DNA of 64,000 nucleotides from DATARN01 sp963851105 (GCA_963851105.1 CAWKNP010000002.1:558001-622000); one strand, 5' to 3'; positions 17,719 through 27,038 are shown, numbered from the stretch's first letter. Numbers and translations are program-made. Notes: generated by a model from the letters alone, not told the origin.

Positions 17719-18398
17719 GCGACCCGGTGGTCGAGGCGACCGAGCTCTACCGCTTCTTCCATGCCGGCGACGACGAGGTCATGGCCCTTCGCGGGGTGTC
17801 CCTCTCGGCGGGCACCGGTGAGTTCGTCGCCCTCGTCGGTCCTTCAGGGTCGGGGAAAACGACGTTTCTGGCCTGCCTCGCCGGTCTCGACGATCCCGAC
17901 GGAGGGTCGGTCCGGGTGGTCGGGGTGACGATGAGCCGGCGACCGGAACACGAGCGTGCCCGGCTGCGTGCCCGCCATCTCGGTGTGCTGCTCCAGAGCG
18001 CGAATTTGATCGAGCACTTGTCGATCGGCGCCAACATCGGTTTGGCCCGGCGCCTGGCGTCGCGGGGCGAACGCCGTGAGGCGCAGCCCCGGGTTGGTGT
18101 CGACGACCTGCTGGCTCGAGTCGGCCTGGCCGGTCGCCAGGGGGCCTACCCGGCGCAACTGTCCGGGGGCGAGGCGGTACGCGCCGGCCTGGCGGTGGCG
18201 TTGGTGAACCGGCCGTCGGTGGTGCTCGGCGACGAGCCGACCGCCGAGGTCGACCGGGCGACGGAGGCGCAGCTGATCGAGCTCCTCCGCGCCGAGGTCG
18301 GGCGGGGCCTGACCCTGGTGGTGGCGACCCACAGTGATGCTCTGGCCGCGGCCGCCGACCGGGTCGTCACGCTGGCCGACGGCCGGATGGTCGCATGA
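17715..18398 (+). CDS. ABC transporter ATPase 1 (MacB/LolD type)
   Basis: A 227-residue stand-alone nucleotide-binding protein. Walker A is GPSGSGKTT, the signature is LSGGEAVRAG, Walker B is VVLGDEPTAEVD and the switch His is in VATHSD. This is the class that serves FtsX-type permeases of the MacB/Lol family. The GTG start overlaps the lipoprotein stop (GTGA). It is followed at once by a second, distinct ATPase, so the pair may form a heterodimer on the single permease. Confidence 0.92.
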   Translation: MSDPVVEATELYRFFHAGDDEVMALRGVSLSAGTGEFVALVGPSGSGKTTFLACLAGLDDPDGGSVRVVGVTMSRRPEHERARLRARHLGVLLQSANLIEHLSIGANIGLARRLASRGERREAQPRVGVDDLLARVGLAGRQGAYPAQLSGGEAVRAGLAVALVNRPSVVLGDEPTAEVDRATEAQLIELLRAEVGRGLTLVVATHSDALAAAADRVVTLADGRMVA

Positions 18399-19141
18399 CC
18401 GGTGGTCGCCGGGCGGACGGGGGACAGGGGCCGGGTGGTGCCGCGGGGAGCGGCAATCCCGGTGGCGATCTGGTTGTCGCCGAGGGTGTCTCCCGCACCT
18501 ACGGGCGGGGGTCGGCCGCGGTCGTCGCGGTCCACGGGGCGTCGTGCCGGGTCCGCGCCGGCGAGCAGATCGCCCTGGTGGGCCCGTCGGGATCGGGCAA
18601 GTCGACCCTCCTGCATCTCCTTGCCGGGCTGGACACGCCGACGGCGGGAGAGGTCCGTTGGCCGGGGCTGGGCGCGGCGCCGTCCCGGCTGGCGGCGGGC
18701 ACGGTCGGCCTGGTGTTCCAGGGCCCGAGCCTGTTGCCCGACCTCGATGTCGCAGAAAACGTCGCACTACCCCTGGTGCTGTCAGGTCGCGCCGACGCCA
18801 CTGCTCGAGTGGCGGTGCTCGCCTTGCTCGCTGACCTCGGCCTGGTGGAACTGGCCTCCAAACTCCCAGGCGAGATCTCCGGCGGTCAGGCGCAACGTGT
18901 CGCCGTGGCCCGGGCATTGATCGGCGACCCGAAGCTTATTTTCGCCGACGAGCCGACGGGCCAGTTGGATCACGCCAACGCCAAGTCCGTCATTGCCCTG
19001 CTTACCGCCCGGGCCCGCCGGCTCGGCGCGGGCCTTGTGGTGACCACCCACGACCCGCTCATCGCGGCCCAGCTCGACCAGGAGTGGCGGATGTCCGACG
19101 GCCGTCCCCTTACGGCGGAAACCGTGGGGGTGACGAGGTGA
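18395..19141 (+). CDS. ABC transporter ATPase 2 (MacB/LolD type)
   Basis: A 248-residue ATPase with a Gly-rich N-terminal extension (about 25 residues) before the NBD. Walker A is GPSGSGKST, the signature ISGGQAQRVAVARAL, Walker B LIFADEPTGQLD and the switch His is in TTHD. All catalytic residues are present in both ATPases of this operon. ATG 18395 overlaps the previous stop (ATGA), and its own stop overlaps the permease GTG. The two ATPases are clearly different in sequence and so are not a recent duplication. Confidence 0.92.
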   Translation: MTGGRRADGGQGPGGAAGSGNPGGDLVVAEGVSRTYGRGSAAVVAVHGASCRVRAGEQIALVGPSGSGKSTLLHLLAGLDTPTAGEVRWPGLGAAPSRLAAGTVGLVFQGPSLLPDLDVAENVALPLVLSGRADATARVAVLALLADLGLVELASKLPGEISGGQAQRVAVARALIGDPKLIFADEPTGQLDHANAKSVIALLTARARRLGAGLVVTTHDPLIAAQLDQEWRMSDGRPLTAETVGVTR

Positions 19142-21807
19142 ATGCCACGGTGTGGTTGGCGGGCCTGCTGCGCCGCCGCCCGCTACGCCTGGTCGGAACC
19201 ACCGTCGGCGTCGCGGTGGCTGTCGCCCTGCTGGCGTCGATCGCCTCGTTCCTGTCCGGGGCCCGCAGCGTCATGACCACCGCGGCAACGCGCCAGGTGG
19301 CCGTCGACTGGCAGGTGGAGGTTCACCGCGGCATCGATCCCGCGGCGGTGCTGGCCGCGGTGCGAGCCGACGGGGTGGTGCGTAGCGCCCTTCCGGTCGC
19401 CTTCGGGGCCACGACCGGCCTCGAGGCGGCAACCAACGGCACGGTGCAGACGACGGGCGCGGGCGTCGCCGTCGGCCTGCCGGCGGGCTACGGCCAGTCC
19501 TTTCCGGGCGAGCTGCGGGTGCTGGCGGGCGATGGTTCCGGGGTCCTTCTGGCGCAACAGACCGCAGCCAACCTCCACGCGGGCCCCGGTGACAGTGTCA
19601 CCATCGCCCGAGCGGGACTGAGCCCGGTCACCGTCACCGTGGGCGGCGTCGTCGATCTGCCGCAAGCGGACTCGTTGTTCCAGACTGTCGGAGCGCCGGC
19701 GGGGTCCCAGGCATCGGCGCCGCCGGACAACGTGGTCCTCCTTCCCGAGGGGCAATGGCACGCCGCGTTCGATCCGCTGGCGGTCGCCCATCCCGAGCTG
19801 GTGCACCAGCAGGTCCACGCCCACCTCGACCATCACCTGGCCCACGACCCGGCGGCGGCGTTCAGCGCGGTCACCGGGGCCGCGCACCACCTCGAGGCGA
19901 CCATGGTCGGTGGCGCCACGGTCGGCAACAACCTGGCGGCCGCACTCGACGCCGCCCGCCAGGACGCGCTGTACGCGCAGATCCTTTTTATCCTGCTAGG
20001 TCTTCCCGGTGTCCTCCTGGCGGGGCTACTGACCGCCAGTGTCGCCTCGGCGGCCGGCGAACGCCGCCGACGAGAACTCGCCCTTCTGCGCGTCCGCGGG
20101 GCCACGATCGGGACGATGGTGGCCACCGCGGCGGCAGAAGCGGCGGCGGTCGCCATCGCCGGTGGCGCCCTCGGTCTCCTGGCCGCAGTGTTCGTCGGTC
20201 GCGCCGCATTCGATTCCGCGACGTTCGGCGCATCGACCACCTCCGGTATCGCCTGGGCCGCGGCGGCAGTGGCCACCGGGGTGGTCATCGCGCTCTCGGC
20301 GGTTGCCCTTCCCGCGTGGCGCGACGCCCGTCGGATCACCGTGGCTGTCGCCCGCCAACCGCTGGGCCGGCCCCGCCGCCGGTGGTGGCTGCGAGGAGTG
20401 GTCGACGGCTGGCTGCTGGCCGCAGCCGGTGTCGTGTTCTGGGCGACGAGCCGGAATGGTTACCAGATCGTGCTGGTCCCCGAAGGCCTCCCGACGCTGT
20501 CGGTCAACTACTGGGCCCTTTCCGGCCCGCTGCTGTTCTTCGCCGGTTGCGGGCTCCTGGCCTGGCGGCTCTCCGACGGCCTCTTCGGTCGGGGGCGCCG
20601 GCTGGTCACCGCCGCCGGTCGACCGGTCGCCGGGCCGCTCTCGGCCACCATCGCCGCCGGCCTGTCGCGGCGAAAGAGCGGCCTGGGTCGCGCCGTCGCC
20701 CTGGTCGCCCTGGTGATTGCCTTCGCGGCGTCGACGGCGGTGTTCAACACCACCTATCACCGTCAGGCCGGAGTCGACGCGGTGCTCACCAATGGCGCCG
20801 ACGTCACCGTGACCTTCCCTGGCGCGACCGGCGCCCCACCTGCGCTCGCCGCCTCTCTCGCGGGCCTGCCGGGTGTCCGCCACATCGAGCCCCTGGCCCA
20901 CCGTTACGCCTATGTGGGCGCCGACCTCCAGGACCTGTTCGGTGTGCGGGCCGCCACGGTGGTGAACGGCGCCGACCTCCAGAACGCCTACTTCCGCGGC
21001 GGCAGCGCCCGGCAACTGGCCGACCGGCTCGCCCGGCAACCCGACGGCATTTTGGTGAGCGCCGAGACCGTGAAGGACTTCCAGCTCACCGTCGGTGACC
21101 AACTCCAACTCCGGCTACGGGATTCGGCGTCGGGCCAGCTCACCGAGGTCGGCTTCCACTATCTGGGAATCGCCAAAGAGTTCCCGACCGCTCCGCGCGA
21201 CAGCTTCCTCATCGCCAACGCCGACTACGTAGCCTCCCGGACCGGCAACGCCGGCATCAGCAGCCTGCTCATCACGACCGCCTCAGGGGTGAACGGGTCG
21301 GCGACGGTGGCTACCAAGGTCCGCGCCCGCACCGGGCCGGCGGCGGTCGTCAGCGACCTCCAGACCAGCCGGCGCGTCGTCGGGTCGTCGCTCACCGCCG
21401 TCGACCTCTCGGGCCTCACTCGCGTCGAACTCGGATTCTCCTTGCTGCTGGCGACCGCGGCCACCGGGCTGGTGCTGGGCCTGGGCCTGGGTGAGCGGCG
21501 GCGCAGCTTCGCCATCGCCCGGGCCCTCGGCGCCCGCCACCGCCAGGTGGCGGCGTTCGTTCGGGTGGAGGCGGCAATGGTCACCATCGTCGGAGTCGTC
21601 CTCGGAGCGGCTGCCGGCTGGGGCCTCGCCCACATGCTGGTCAAGATCCTGACCGGCGTTTTCGACCCTGCGCCGAGCGGGCTGGCGGTCCCTTGGGGCT
21701 ACCTGCTCGTGATGGTCGCGCTGGCGGTTGTCACCGCGGCCGGCGCCGGCGAGCTCACGGTTCGGGCCACCCGCCGACCGGTGGTCGAAACCATCCGCGA
21801 CCTCTGA
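19138..21807 (+). CDS. FtsX/MacB-type ABC permease with two FtsX domains
   Basis: An 889-residue permease. Transmembrane helix 1 (about 15-40) leads to a large extracytoplasmic domain (about 45-290). Three helices with the FtsX motif RRRELALLRVRGAT follow (about 295-415), then further helices (about 430-550), a second extracytoplasmic domain (about 550-760), and a final FtsX triplet beginning near GLGERRRSFAIARALGA. Such permeases power mechanotransmission or lipoprotein and peptide export rather than classical import. GTG 19138 overlaps the ATPase 2 stop. With the lipoprotein and the divergent two-component system it resembles BceAB/VraFG-like envelope-stress modules. Confidence 0.9.
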   Translation: MNATVWLAGLLRRRPLRLVGTTVGVAVAVALLASIASFLSGARSVMTTAATRQVAVDWQVEVHRGIDPAAVLAAVRADGVVRSALPVAFGATTGLEAATNGTVQTTGAGVAVGLPAGYGQSFPGELRVLAGDGSGVLLAQQTAANLHAGPGDSVTIARAGLSPVTVTVGGVVDLPQADSLFQTVGAPAGSQASAPPDNVVLLPEGQWHAAFDPLAVAHPELVHQQVHAHLDHHLAHDPAAAFSAVTGAAHHLEATMVGGATVGNNLAAALDAARQDALYAQILFILLGLPGVLLAGLLTASVASAAGERRRRELALLRVRGATIGTMVATAAAEAAAVAIAGGALGLLAAVFVGRAAFDSATFGASTTSGIAWAAAAVATGVVIALSAVALPAWRDARRITVAVARQPLGRPRRRWWLRGVVDGWLLAAAGVVFWATSRNGYQIVLVPEGLPTLSVNYWALSGPLLFFAGCGLLAWRLSDGLFGRGRRLVTAAGRPVAGPLSATIAAGLSRRKSGLGRAVALVALVIAFAASTAVFNTTYHRQAGVDAVLTNGADVTVTFPGATGAPPALAASLAGLPGVRHIEPLAHRYAYVGADLQDLFGVRAATVVNGADLQNAYFRGGSARQLADRLARQPDGILVSAETVKDFQLTVGDQLQLRLRDSASGQLTEVGFHYLGIAKEFPTAPRDSFLIANADYVASRTGNAGISSLLITTASGVNGSATVATKVRARTGPAAVVSDLQTSRRVVGSSLTAVDLSGLTRVELGFSLLLATAATGLVLGLGLGERRRSFAIARALGARHRQVAAFVRVEAAMVTIVGVVLGAAAGWGLAHMLVKILTGVFDPAPSGLAVPWGYLLVMVALAVVTAAGAGELTVRATRRPVVETIRDL

Positions 21808-21869
21808 ACCGCGTCGCGGAGAGCGACCTGCTTGGATTGGTGGCTGAGCAGCGAGCAGCGAGGGGTGCC

Positions 21870-22283
21870 ATGAACATCGAGTTCCTCGCCACGGTGGCCG
21901 TGATCGCTCCCGATCCGATGAACAGTCGCAGCCTGTATGTCGAGGCGCTGGGTCTCCCGCTGCAGGGCGAGGGTGACGGCTATTACCACAGCGAGCAGGT
22001 CGCGGGCTGCAAGTCGTTCGGGATCTGGCCGCTCTCCCAGGCGGCCCAGGCGTGCTTCGGAACCGACCAGTGGCCCGCAGGGCGGCCAGTACCGCAGGTC
22101 AGCATCGAGTTTGATGTCGCCAATGCCGCCGCCGTCGGCCCGGCGGCACGGGAGCTGGAGCAGGCCGGCTATGAGTTGCTGCACGGAGCACGCGAGGAGC
22201 CATGGGGCCAGACGGTCGCTCGGCTGCAGTCACCCGAGGGCGCGATCATCGGAATCTCCTACGCGCCCGTGCTGCACGACTGA
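21870..22283 (+). CDS. VOC family protein
   Basis: A 137-residue single VOC domain: LATVAVIAPDPMNSRSLYVE at the start and QTVARLQSPEGAIIGISYAP near the end, where the Glu of SPEG is a usual metal ligand position. GAGGGGTGCC precedes the ATG. It sits 62 bases downstream of the permease on the same strand and may or may not be cotranscribed. The substrate is unknown. Confidence 0.85.
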   Translation: MNIEFLATVAVIAPDPMNSRSLYVEALGLPLQGEGDGYYHSEQVAGCKSFGIWPLSQAAQACFGTDQWPAGRPVPQVSIEFDVANAAAVGPAARELEQAGYELLHGAREEPWGQTVARLQSPEGAIIGISYAPVLHD

Positions 22284-22363
22284 ATTCAGCCCGCGAAATT
22301 CAGCCGGCTGGCTGCCGATCGCCCCGCTGCAGCGCCTGCATGGCGGCTCCTGCCTGCTCAGGT

Positions 22364-23209
22364 TCAGGCGGGATTGGTCAGGCGTCTTTCCATCCGGCCA
22401 TAGAGGACGGCGGTGGCCAGCGCCAGGGCGATGAAGCCGGCGGCGAAGACCCACGTGAGTGGCCGCGAGGTATCGAAGTCGCGATGGGCCCGAACGGCCG
22501 CCACCAGGATCAGGGCGAGCATGAATCCTTCGACCTGCAGCAGGATGCGAGCGCCGGTCCACCGCTTGTCGGTGAAGGCGCCAACACCGGCGACCCCCAG
22601 GATGAAGATGGCGCCCATCACCCGCGCCGTCAACTCGGTCAGATGCCACGGCCAGATATGTAGTGCCGTTTTGGGGAAAAGGAACAGAAAGACGCTGCTC
22701 GTTGCGGCGGCGATACCGAGCACGCCGATAAGCGTCGCCGTCGCTGGTGATAGAACGAGATCCTCCGCTGTCGGTTCGGACTCTTCGCGTTTATTGATGA
22801 CCCAAATGGCGAAGATGAGAAACGGAGTTGTGAAATAGAGTCCGGCCCACAACCAGAAGGCCACGTTGCTGTGAATAAACTTGTTCCAGTGGATGATGGT
22901 GGCGATCCCCATCAATGTGGCGAAGCTACCGACAGAGATGAACCCTCCCTCGACCGTGTGCCACTCCTGCGACCGGGCTGCCCGGAAGAAGAAGTACGAC
23001 CCCCCCAGGTAAACCGCACCCAGCACCATCGGCGTGAAGGGCGGGACGATCTTCCAGGCGAACAGGTCGGCGGTGTCATGCGCGGAGGGGAAGAAGTACA
23101 GCACCACAAACGCGATTAGCAAGAAGGGGATGATCGCGATTGACACGATTCGCGTCGCCCCCAGCACGCGGTCGTTCGACGTCGCCGGCTCATCCGTCGG
23201 TGCCACCAT
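22364..23209 (-). CDS. Eight-helix integral membrane protein of unknown function
   Basis: A 281-residue membrane protein with eight predicted transmembrane segments spread evenly (first IVSIAIIPFLLIAFVVLYFF, last WVFAAGFIALALATAVLYG). A conserved-looking WHTVEGGF and IIHWNKF in loops suggest a binding site, but no family is recognised. ATG 23209 has GGGGGTGG upstream; the frame is open to 23245. Confidence 0.65.
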   Translation of the reverse strand: MVAPTDEPATSNDRVLGATRIVSIAIIPFLLIAFVVLYFFPSAHDTADLFAWKIVPPFTPMVLGAVYLGGSYFFFRAARSQEWHTVEGGFISVGSFATLMGIATIIHWNKFIHSNVAFWLWAGLYFTTPFLIFAIWVINKREESEPTAEDLVLSPATATLIGVLGIAAATSSVFLFLFPKTALHIWPWHLTELTARVMGAIFILGVAGVGAFTDKRWTGARILLQVEGFMLALILVAAVRAHRDFDTSRPLTWVFAAGFIALALATAVLYGRMERRLTNPA

Positions 23210-23287
23210 CAGTAGCCACCCCCCCACAACACAGCCCCGCGCCACACTATCCGGTCATACCGCGGAGAGGAGGCGCCACCAGGCAAG

Positions 23288-23737
23288 ATGTTCGCCGTGG
23301 CGCGTTGGTACGACCTCGAAATATCCAACCCGGGCCTGGCCCACTTCGGGGCGGACCGGTTTGCCGTACCTCCGGCGTACCTGGCGACGGTCCGTGCCAA
23401 CGGTGCTCCGAGAGTCCACCCGGTCACGCCCATCATCGGAGCAGGCCACCTCTTCGTCTTCATGGAGCCAACGTCGCCGAAAGGGCGCGATCTGACCGAA
23501 CGGTGCCGGTACGCGCTCCACAACGGCGTTCCCGACATCAACGGCCGAGGGGGCGAGTTCTTTGTCAGCGGACAGGCGGTTCGAATCGAGGACCCGGCCG
23601 TGCGGGCGGTCGCGACCGGCTCGTCGAGCTACGTACCCGCCGACCGCTACATCCTCTTCGAGTTGGGAGTCGACGAAGCCCGCTGCAACGGCTACGGGGA
23701 TGTGGTGCTTCCCCAGCCCGGGTATTGGCGAGCTTGA
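23288..23737 (+). CDS. Pyridoxamine 5'-phosphate oxidase-family (split-barrel flavin/F420) protein
   Basis: A 149-residue split-barrel protein. ATVRANGAPRVHPVTPIIGAGHLFVF is the typical first half of the PPOX fold, where the substrate and flavin or F420 cofactor bind, followed by RDLTERCRYALHNG and the helix-strand GEFFVSGQAVRI. These proteins are usually FMN- or F420-dependent reductases or oxidases. It overlaps the next gene (TGATG), suggesting a two-gene unit. Confidence 0.8.
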   Translation: MFAVARWYDLEISNPGLAHFGADRFAVPPAYLATVRANGAPRVHPVTPIIGAGHLFVFMEPTSPKGRDLTERCRYALHNGVPDINGRGGEFFVSGQAVRIEDPAVRAVATGSSSYVPADRYILFELGVDEARCNGYGDVVLPQPGYWRA

Positions 23738-24288
23738 TGCTCTTCAACCATCGGTTCTGGCCGGGGATCGCGGACGGCACGATCACTGTTGCCTTTCGGC
23801 GGTGGAAACGCCCCACGGTGACCGCCGGCGGCACGCTACTAAGCCCCGCCGGCCTCCTCGCCATCGACGAGGTGCAATCGATCACTGCCGGCGATGTGAC
23901 CGATGAAGAAGCTCGCGCCGCGGGCTACGCCAACCGCCTCGAGGTCCTGGCTGGCCTTCGCCCCGAGGGCCAGCTCTACCGGGTGCGGTTTCACCGCAGC
24001 GGAGAGGACCCACGCGTCGAACTTCGCACCCGCGCCCAGTTCAGCCAGGCCGAGCTCGACGACCTGTGGCGCACCTTGGAAGGCATCGAGTGGGCTGTTC
24101 CTGTCATGCGTCTCATCGCCACGAAGCCAGGCGTGGTGAGCACCGACCTCGCCTTCCTCCTCGGCGTCGATCGTGCCCGCTTCAAGCAGCGGGTTCGGCG
24201 TTTGAAGGCGCTCGGACTCACCGAAAGCCTTGAGGTCGGCTACCGACTCTCGCCGCGGGGAACGGCCGTACTGGACGGAATCAGCTGA
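23737..24288 (+). CDS. ASCH-like domain fused to a winged-helix domain
   Basis: A 183-residue protein. The N-terminal half (GTITVAFRRWKRPTV through LAIDEVQSI) looks like an ASCH/PUA-like RNA-binding fold. The C-terminal half (about 115-183, PGVVSTDLAFLLGVDRARFKQRVRRLKALGL) looks like a winged helix. The combination suggests an RNA- or DNA-linked regulator. The ATG overlaps the stop of the PPOX gene. The ASCH assignment is from remembered motif shape and is moderately secure. Confidence 0.65.
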   Translation: MLFNHRFWPGIADGTITVAFRRWKRPTVTAGGTLLSPAGLLAIDEVQSITAGDVTDEEARAAGYANRLEVLAGLRPEGQLYRVRFHRSGEDPRVELRTRAQFSQAELDDLWRTLEGIEWAVPVMRLIATKPGVVSTDLAFLLGVDRARFKQRVRRLKALGLTESLEVGYRLSPRGTAVLDGIS

Positions 24289-24301
24289 CTGCGAACGCCG
24301 G

Positions 24302-24871
24302 CTACGGGTCGCAGTCGCGCCCTATTCCGGTGAGGAGCGATTCGGAGAGCGGCCAATCAAGGCGGAGCGTGGCTCCTGGCGGTGTTCCGGCCCAGAGTGA
24401 GTAGATCTGGCGGACACCACGTATCGCGGCGTCGATCGTTCCGTCGTCCAACCGGGCCAGGAGTTCGTTGACAGCCGGATCAGCTTCTCGAGCCAGCCTG
24501 GCGCGGACACCGGCTGGCGTATCCGGTCCTTCTTTCCATCGGTTCACGACAGCGTTGGTCGCCGCTTTCGCCACGCGATGACTGGCCGAGAGCCATTCAT
24601 CTGCCGTCGAGCCCGTTCCCGCACCTGCGACGATCCGGCCCTGCTTCCTGCGCTTGGGGTAGCGGGCGGTGGTCGCACGGTTCGACTGCTGATGTTTCCC
24701 AGCTGCCAACTCGCCCCACAGCCCGCCGTCGAGGTCGAACAGCGTCTCGACGACAAGGTGGGGGAGATCGTGGAAGACATGGATGGCTGCCCTCTCGGTT
24801 TCACCGTCGCGGGTAAGGAAGGTGCGGTCATCGGCACCGGGCTCTTCCGCTTTGACGATGACTATCTCCAC
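24302..24871 (-). CDS. Hypothetical protein
   Basis: A 189-residue soluble protein starting at GTG (VEIVIVKAEEPGADDRTFL) with a basic central stretch (RYPKRRKQGRIV) and a helical C-terminal half (ADEWLSASHRVAKAATNAVV). No family is recognised. It converges with the ASCH-wHTH gene, 13 bases apart. Confidence 0.5.
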   Translation of the reverse strand: MEIVIVKAEEPGADDRTFLTRDGETERAAIHVFHDLPHLVVETLFDLDGGLWGELAAGKHQQSNRATTARYPKRRKQGRIVAGAGTGSTADEWLSASHRVAKAATNAVVNRWKEGPDTPAGVRARLAREADPAVNELLARLDDGTIDAAIRGVRQIYSLWAGTPPGATLRLDWPLSESLLTGIGRDCDP

Positions 24872-24937
24872 AAGCCGAGCGGGACCCGGTTCAGGACAAC
24901 GAGGCGGTAGATCCGGCTCCGCGATCTATGGTGCATC

Positions 24938-25156
24938 ATGTCTCGGCATTTCGCCCGCAACGTGACTGTGATGCTCCTGCTTGCCGCTTCCTTGCTGGTG
25001 ATCTTCGAAGCTAGTGGTCACCGCGTTCCTGTCCTCCCCGCCGACGCCTCGCCTGGTCCTGTTCTTCTCGGCGCTGTGTTCTTCGCGGGATGCCTGACCA
25101 TCGTCGAGGAGATGGTTCGGTTGTTCATGCGCTCCGCTGGGCGATTTGGGCGGTGA
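24938..25156 (+). CDS. Small two-helix membrane protein (72 aa)
   Basis: A 72-residue ORF with two hydrophobic segments (VTVMLLLAASLLVIF and PGPVLLGAVFFAGCLTIVEEMV) and a basic C-terminus. The hydrophobic pattern and GC-rich third positions suggest real coding, but there is no clear ribosome site or recognised family. Confidence 0.4.
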   Translation: MSRHFARNVTVMLLLAASLLVIFEASGHRVPVLPADASPGPVLLGAVFFAGCLTIVEEMVRLFMRSAGRFGR

Positions 25157-25258
25157 TCCCGGGTCGGGCTTTTCAGAAAATCTTGCCGGTCGTGTCGATC
25201 TTGGCCCCATCCGTTCGGCACTTCGGGTGACCCTCCATTCAGAGTCCAAGGAGAAACC

Positions 25259-25654
25259 ATGAGCACTCGAGTCAGCAAAGTCGCCAACATCATCGTCCCC
25301 ACCGCGGACCAGGAACGCGCGCTGCGGTTCTACACAGAGGTGCTCGGCCTCGAGAAGCGCGCTGACGTTCCGTTCGGTGACGGCAATCGCTGGATCGAGG
25401 TTGCACCCCCCGGTGCCGAAACGCTAATTGCGATCTGCCCGCCCGGCCCGAACGTGACCGCGGGTGGCAAGGACACCGGCATATCGCTCGAAACCGACGA
25501 CATCGACGCCTATCACGCGCAGCTGAAGGACCACGGCGTGGATGTCGACGCCGAGATCAGCCGCTTCGGTGACACCATCCCGCCGATGTTCTGGTTCCGC
25601 GACCCAGAGGCCAACACGCTTATGGTCGTCGGGGCTCCGGCCGTGACGAACTAG
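25259..25654 (+). CDS. VOC family protein, glyoxalase/extradiol-like
   Basis: A 131-residue VOC protein with a good ribosome site (AAGGAG) before ATG. It has the metal-binding pattern of the family: NIIVPTADQERALRFY at the start and FRDPEANTLMVVG at the end, with Glu before ANTL as a probable ligand. ETDDIDAYHAQLKDHGVDV is typical of the lactoylglutathione-lyase-like subgroup. The substrate is unknown. Confidence 0.88.
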   Translation: MSTRVSKVANIIVPTADQERALRFYTEVLGLEKRADVPFGDGNRWIEVAPPGAETLIAICPPGPNVTAGGKDTGISLETDDIDAYHAQLKDHGVDVDAEISRFGDTIPPMFWFRDPEANTLMVVGAPAVTN

Positions 25655-25819
25655 TTGTGGGGGCTTTCGTTGTGAGGCGAAGAGGGCGATGGCGCCGGTA
25701 CTGTCCCGATGTCGTACCGACCATGGCCACGAACAGTTGACTCACCTCACGGTGATCAACCGGCAGCTGCCACCAGCACTGTTCGACCCCGCCGGATCCT
25801 CACGTGCACGTCCTCCCCA

Positions 25820-25847
25820 GCCGCCACTGACACAAAGTGTCGGCGGC
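25820..25847. terminator. Candidate bidirectional hairpin terminator
   Basis: GCCGCC, a bulge ACT, GACAC, loop AAA, GTGTC and GGCGGC form an 11-bp stem between the converging VOC (+) and biotinyl-like (-) genes. No long U-tract follows on either strand. The rest of the 286-base gap (25655-25940) holds no gene I can support. Confidence 0.45.
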
Positions 25848-25940
25848 GCCGAGCTAACCCTCCTCGGAGCCCCGGCGCCACGCCGGCAGCTCAGGAGCCG
25901 GCGGTGCTGCTGCGTCGATATCTGGCCGGTGTGCCTGGCG

Positions 25941-26228
25941 CTATGCCGCAGATTGGCTGATTCGCAGCCAGGCGATCCGCTGTCCGGCTTGGACGCGCTC
26001 GCCGGGAAGGGCGAACATGGCCATGAGCGTGCCCGCGAACGGGGACCTCACTTCTTGGTCGGCGATGTGGCCGATGATCGTGCCGACAGCAATGGGTTCG
26101 CTGCCGGTCGTGGTGCCGCTGATGGCGGGCGCGGGGTGGAAGACACCCGCCCGCGGGCTGACGACCATCCGTTCCGCCACGTAGAGATGCTCGCCCTGGT
26201 GGCCGGCGACATCGACGAACGTTTGCAC
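25941..26228 (-). CDS. Biotin/lipoyl-attachment-like small protein
   Basis: A 95-residue protein with a barrel-sandwich pattern: VVSPRAGVFHP, GTIIGHIADQEVRSPFAGTL, then GERVQAGQRIAWLR. This resembles biotinyl and lipoyl carrier domains, but the expected modified Lys (EAMKM-type) is not seen, so it may be an unmodified fold relative. GTG 26228 is chosen because GAGGAGG lies nine bases upstream. Longer open frames are not supported. Confidence 0.65.
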   Translation of the reverse strand: MQTFVDVAGHQGEHLYVAERMVVSPRAGVFHPAPAISGTTTGSEPIAVGTIIGHIADQEVRSPFAGTLMAMFALPGERVQAGQRIAWLRISQSAA

Positions 26229-26393
26229 TTCTGGCCTCCTCGATTGCCTCCCAAGGGGTATCGGCTGGGAGTGACCTAAGGCCCGGCAAAGTGTCGGATA
26301 ATCTCTGGCCCGACGGGATGGAGAGTGTTCTGGCGTCGGGGGTGTGCCCCACGCTGGCACCAGTGCGTCCGCGGCGAGAGGGCCCCAGGGGTC

Positions 26394-26927
26394 TCAGCCG
26401 GGGCTGGCCGGACGGTCAGGCTCGGGTGGCGACTCGAGCGCCCTGCGAGGGTGCTCGAGGGGGTAGGAGTCGGCGGTCATCACCTGACCGCCATGGTCAA
26501 AGCCGTTGCCATCGCCGGCGCGGGGCCGCAGCCCGCTGGCGGATACCCCGATGGTGACCCCTGACCTGCGAACCCTGCGAGCCAACCATGCCCGGGCGCC
26601 GATCCGCACCAGGCTCCGTACCGGAGGTAGGAGCAGGAGAAGCCCGAGCACTCCAGTGATGAAGCCGGGAAAGGTCAGCAAGGCGCCGGCGACGAGCAGC
26701 AGCACACCGTCGATGGCTTCACGCCCCGGGACCTCTCCGCCTTCCATGCGGCGCTGCGCCCGTCGCCACACTCCGATGCCTTGGCGATGGACCAGAGATG
26801 GCCCGCACGCCGAGATCACGATCAGCAATGCGATGGTGGCCAGCCAACCAATGTGATGGGCCACCTGGATGGCGGTCCAGACCTCACCGATCGGGATCAG
26901 TATGGCGAACAGCACGGCCAAACTCAC
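26394..26927 (-). CDS. FxsA-family membrane protein
   Basis: A 177-residue protein matching FxsA: an N-terminal helix LAVLFAILIPIGEVWTAIQV, a cytoplasmic linker containing MEGGEVPGREAIDGVLLLVAGALLTFPGFITG, and a later helix GLLLLLPPVRSLV. FxsA affects phage F exclusion in E. coli when overexpressed; its normal role is unknown. The start is placed at GTG 26927 where homology begins; the frame is open to 27017. Confidence 0.85.
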   Translation of the reverse strand: MSLAVLFAILIPIGEVWTAIQVAHHIGWLATIALLIVISACGPSLVHRQGIGVWRRAQRRMEGGEVPGREAIDGVLLLVAGALLTFPGFITGVLGLLLLLPPVRSLVRIGARAWLARRVRRSGVTIGVSASGLRPRAGDGNGFDHGGQVMTADSYPLEHPRRALESPPEPDRPASPG

Positions 26928-27038
26928 GGATCCAGGGTAACGCCGCCGCGACGGTAGTGTCCTCGCCGAGCTCGCTCGACGAACACCCACCCCCCGGCGG
27001 GTCTTGTTGCCATTCACCTTCCCGAACGTGGTGCTCGT

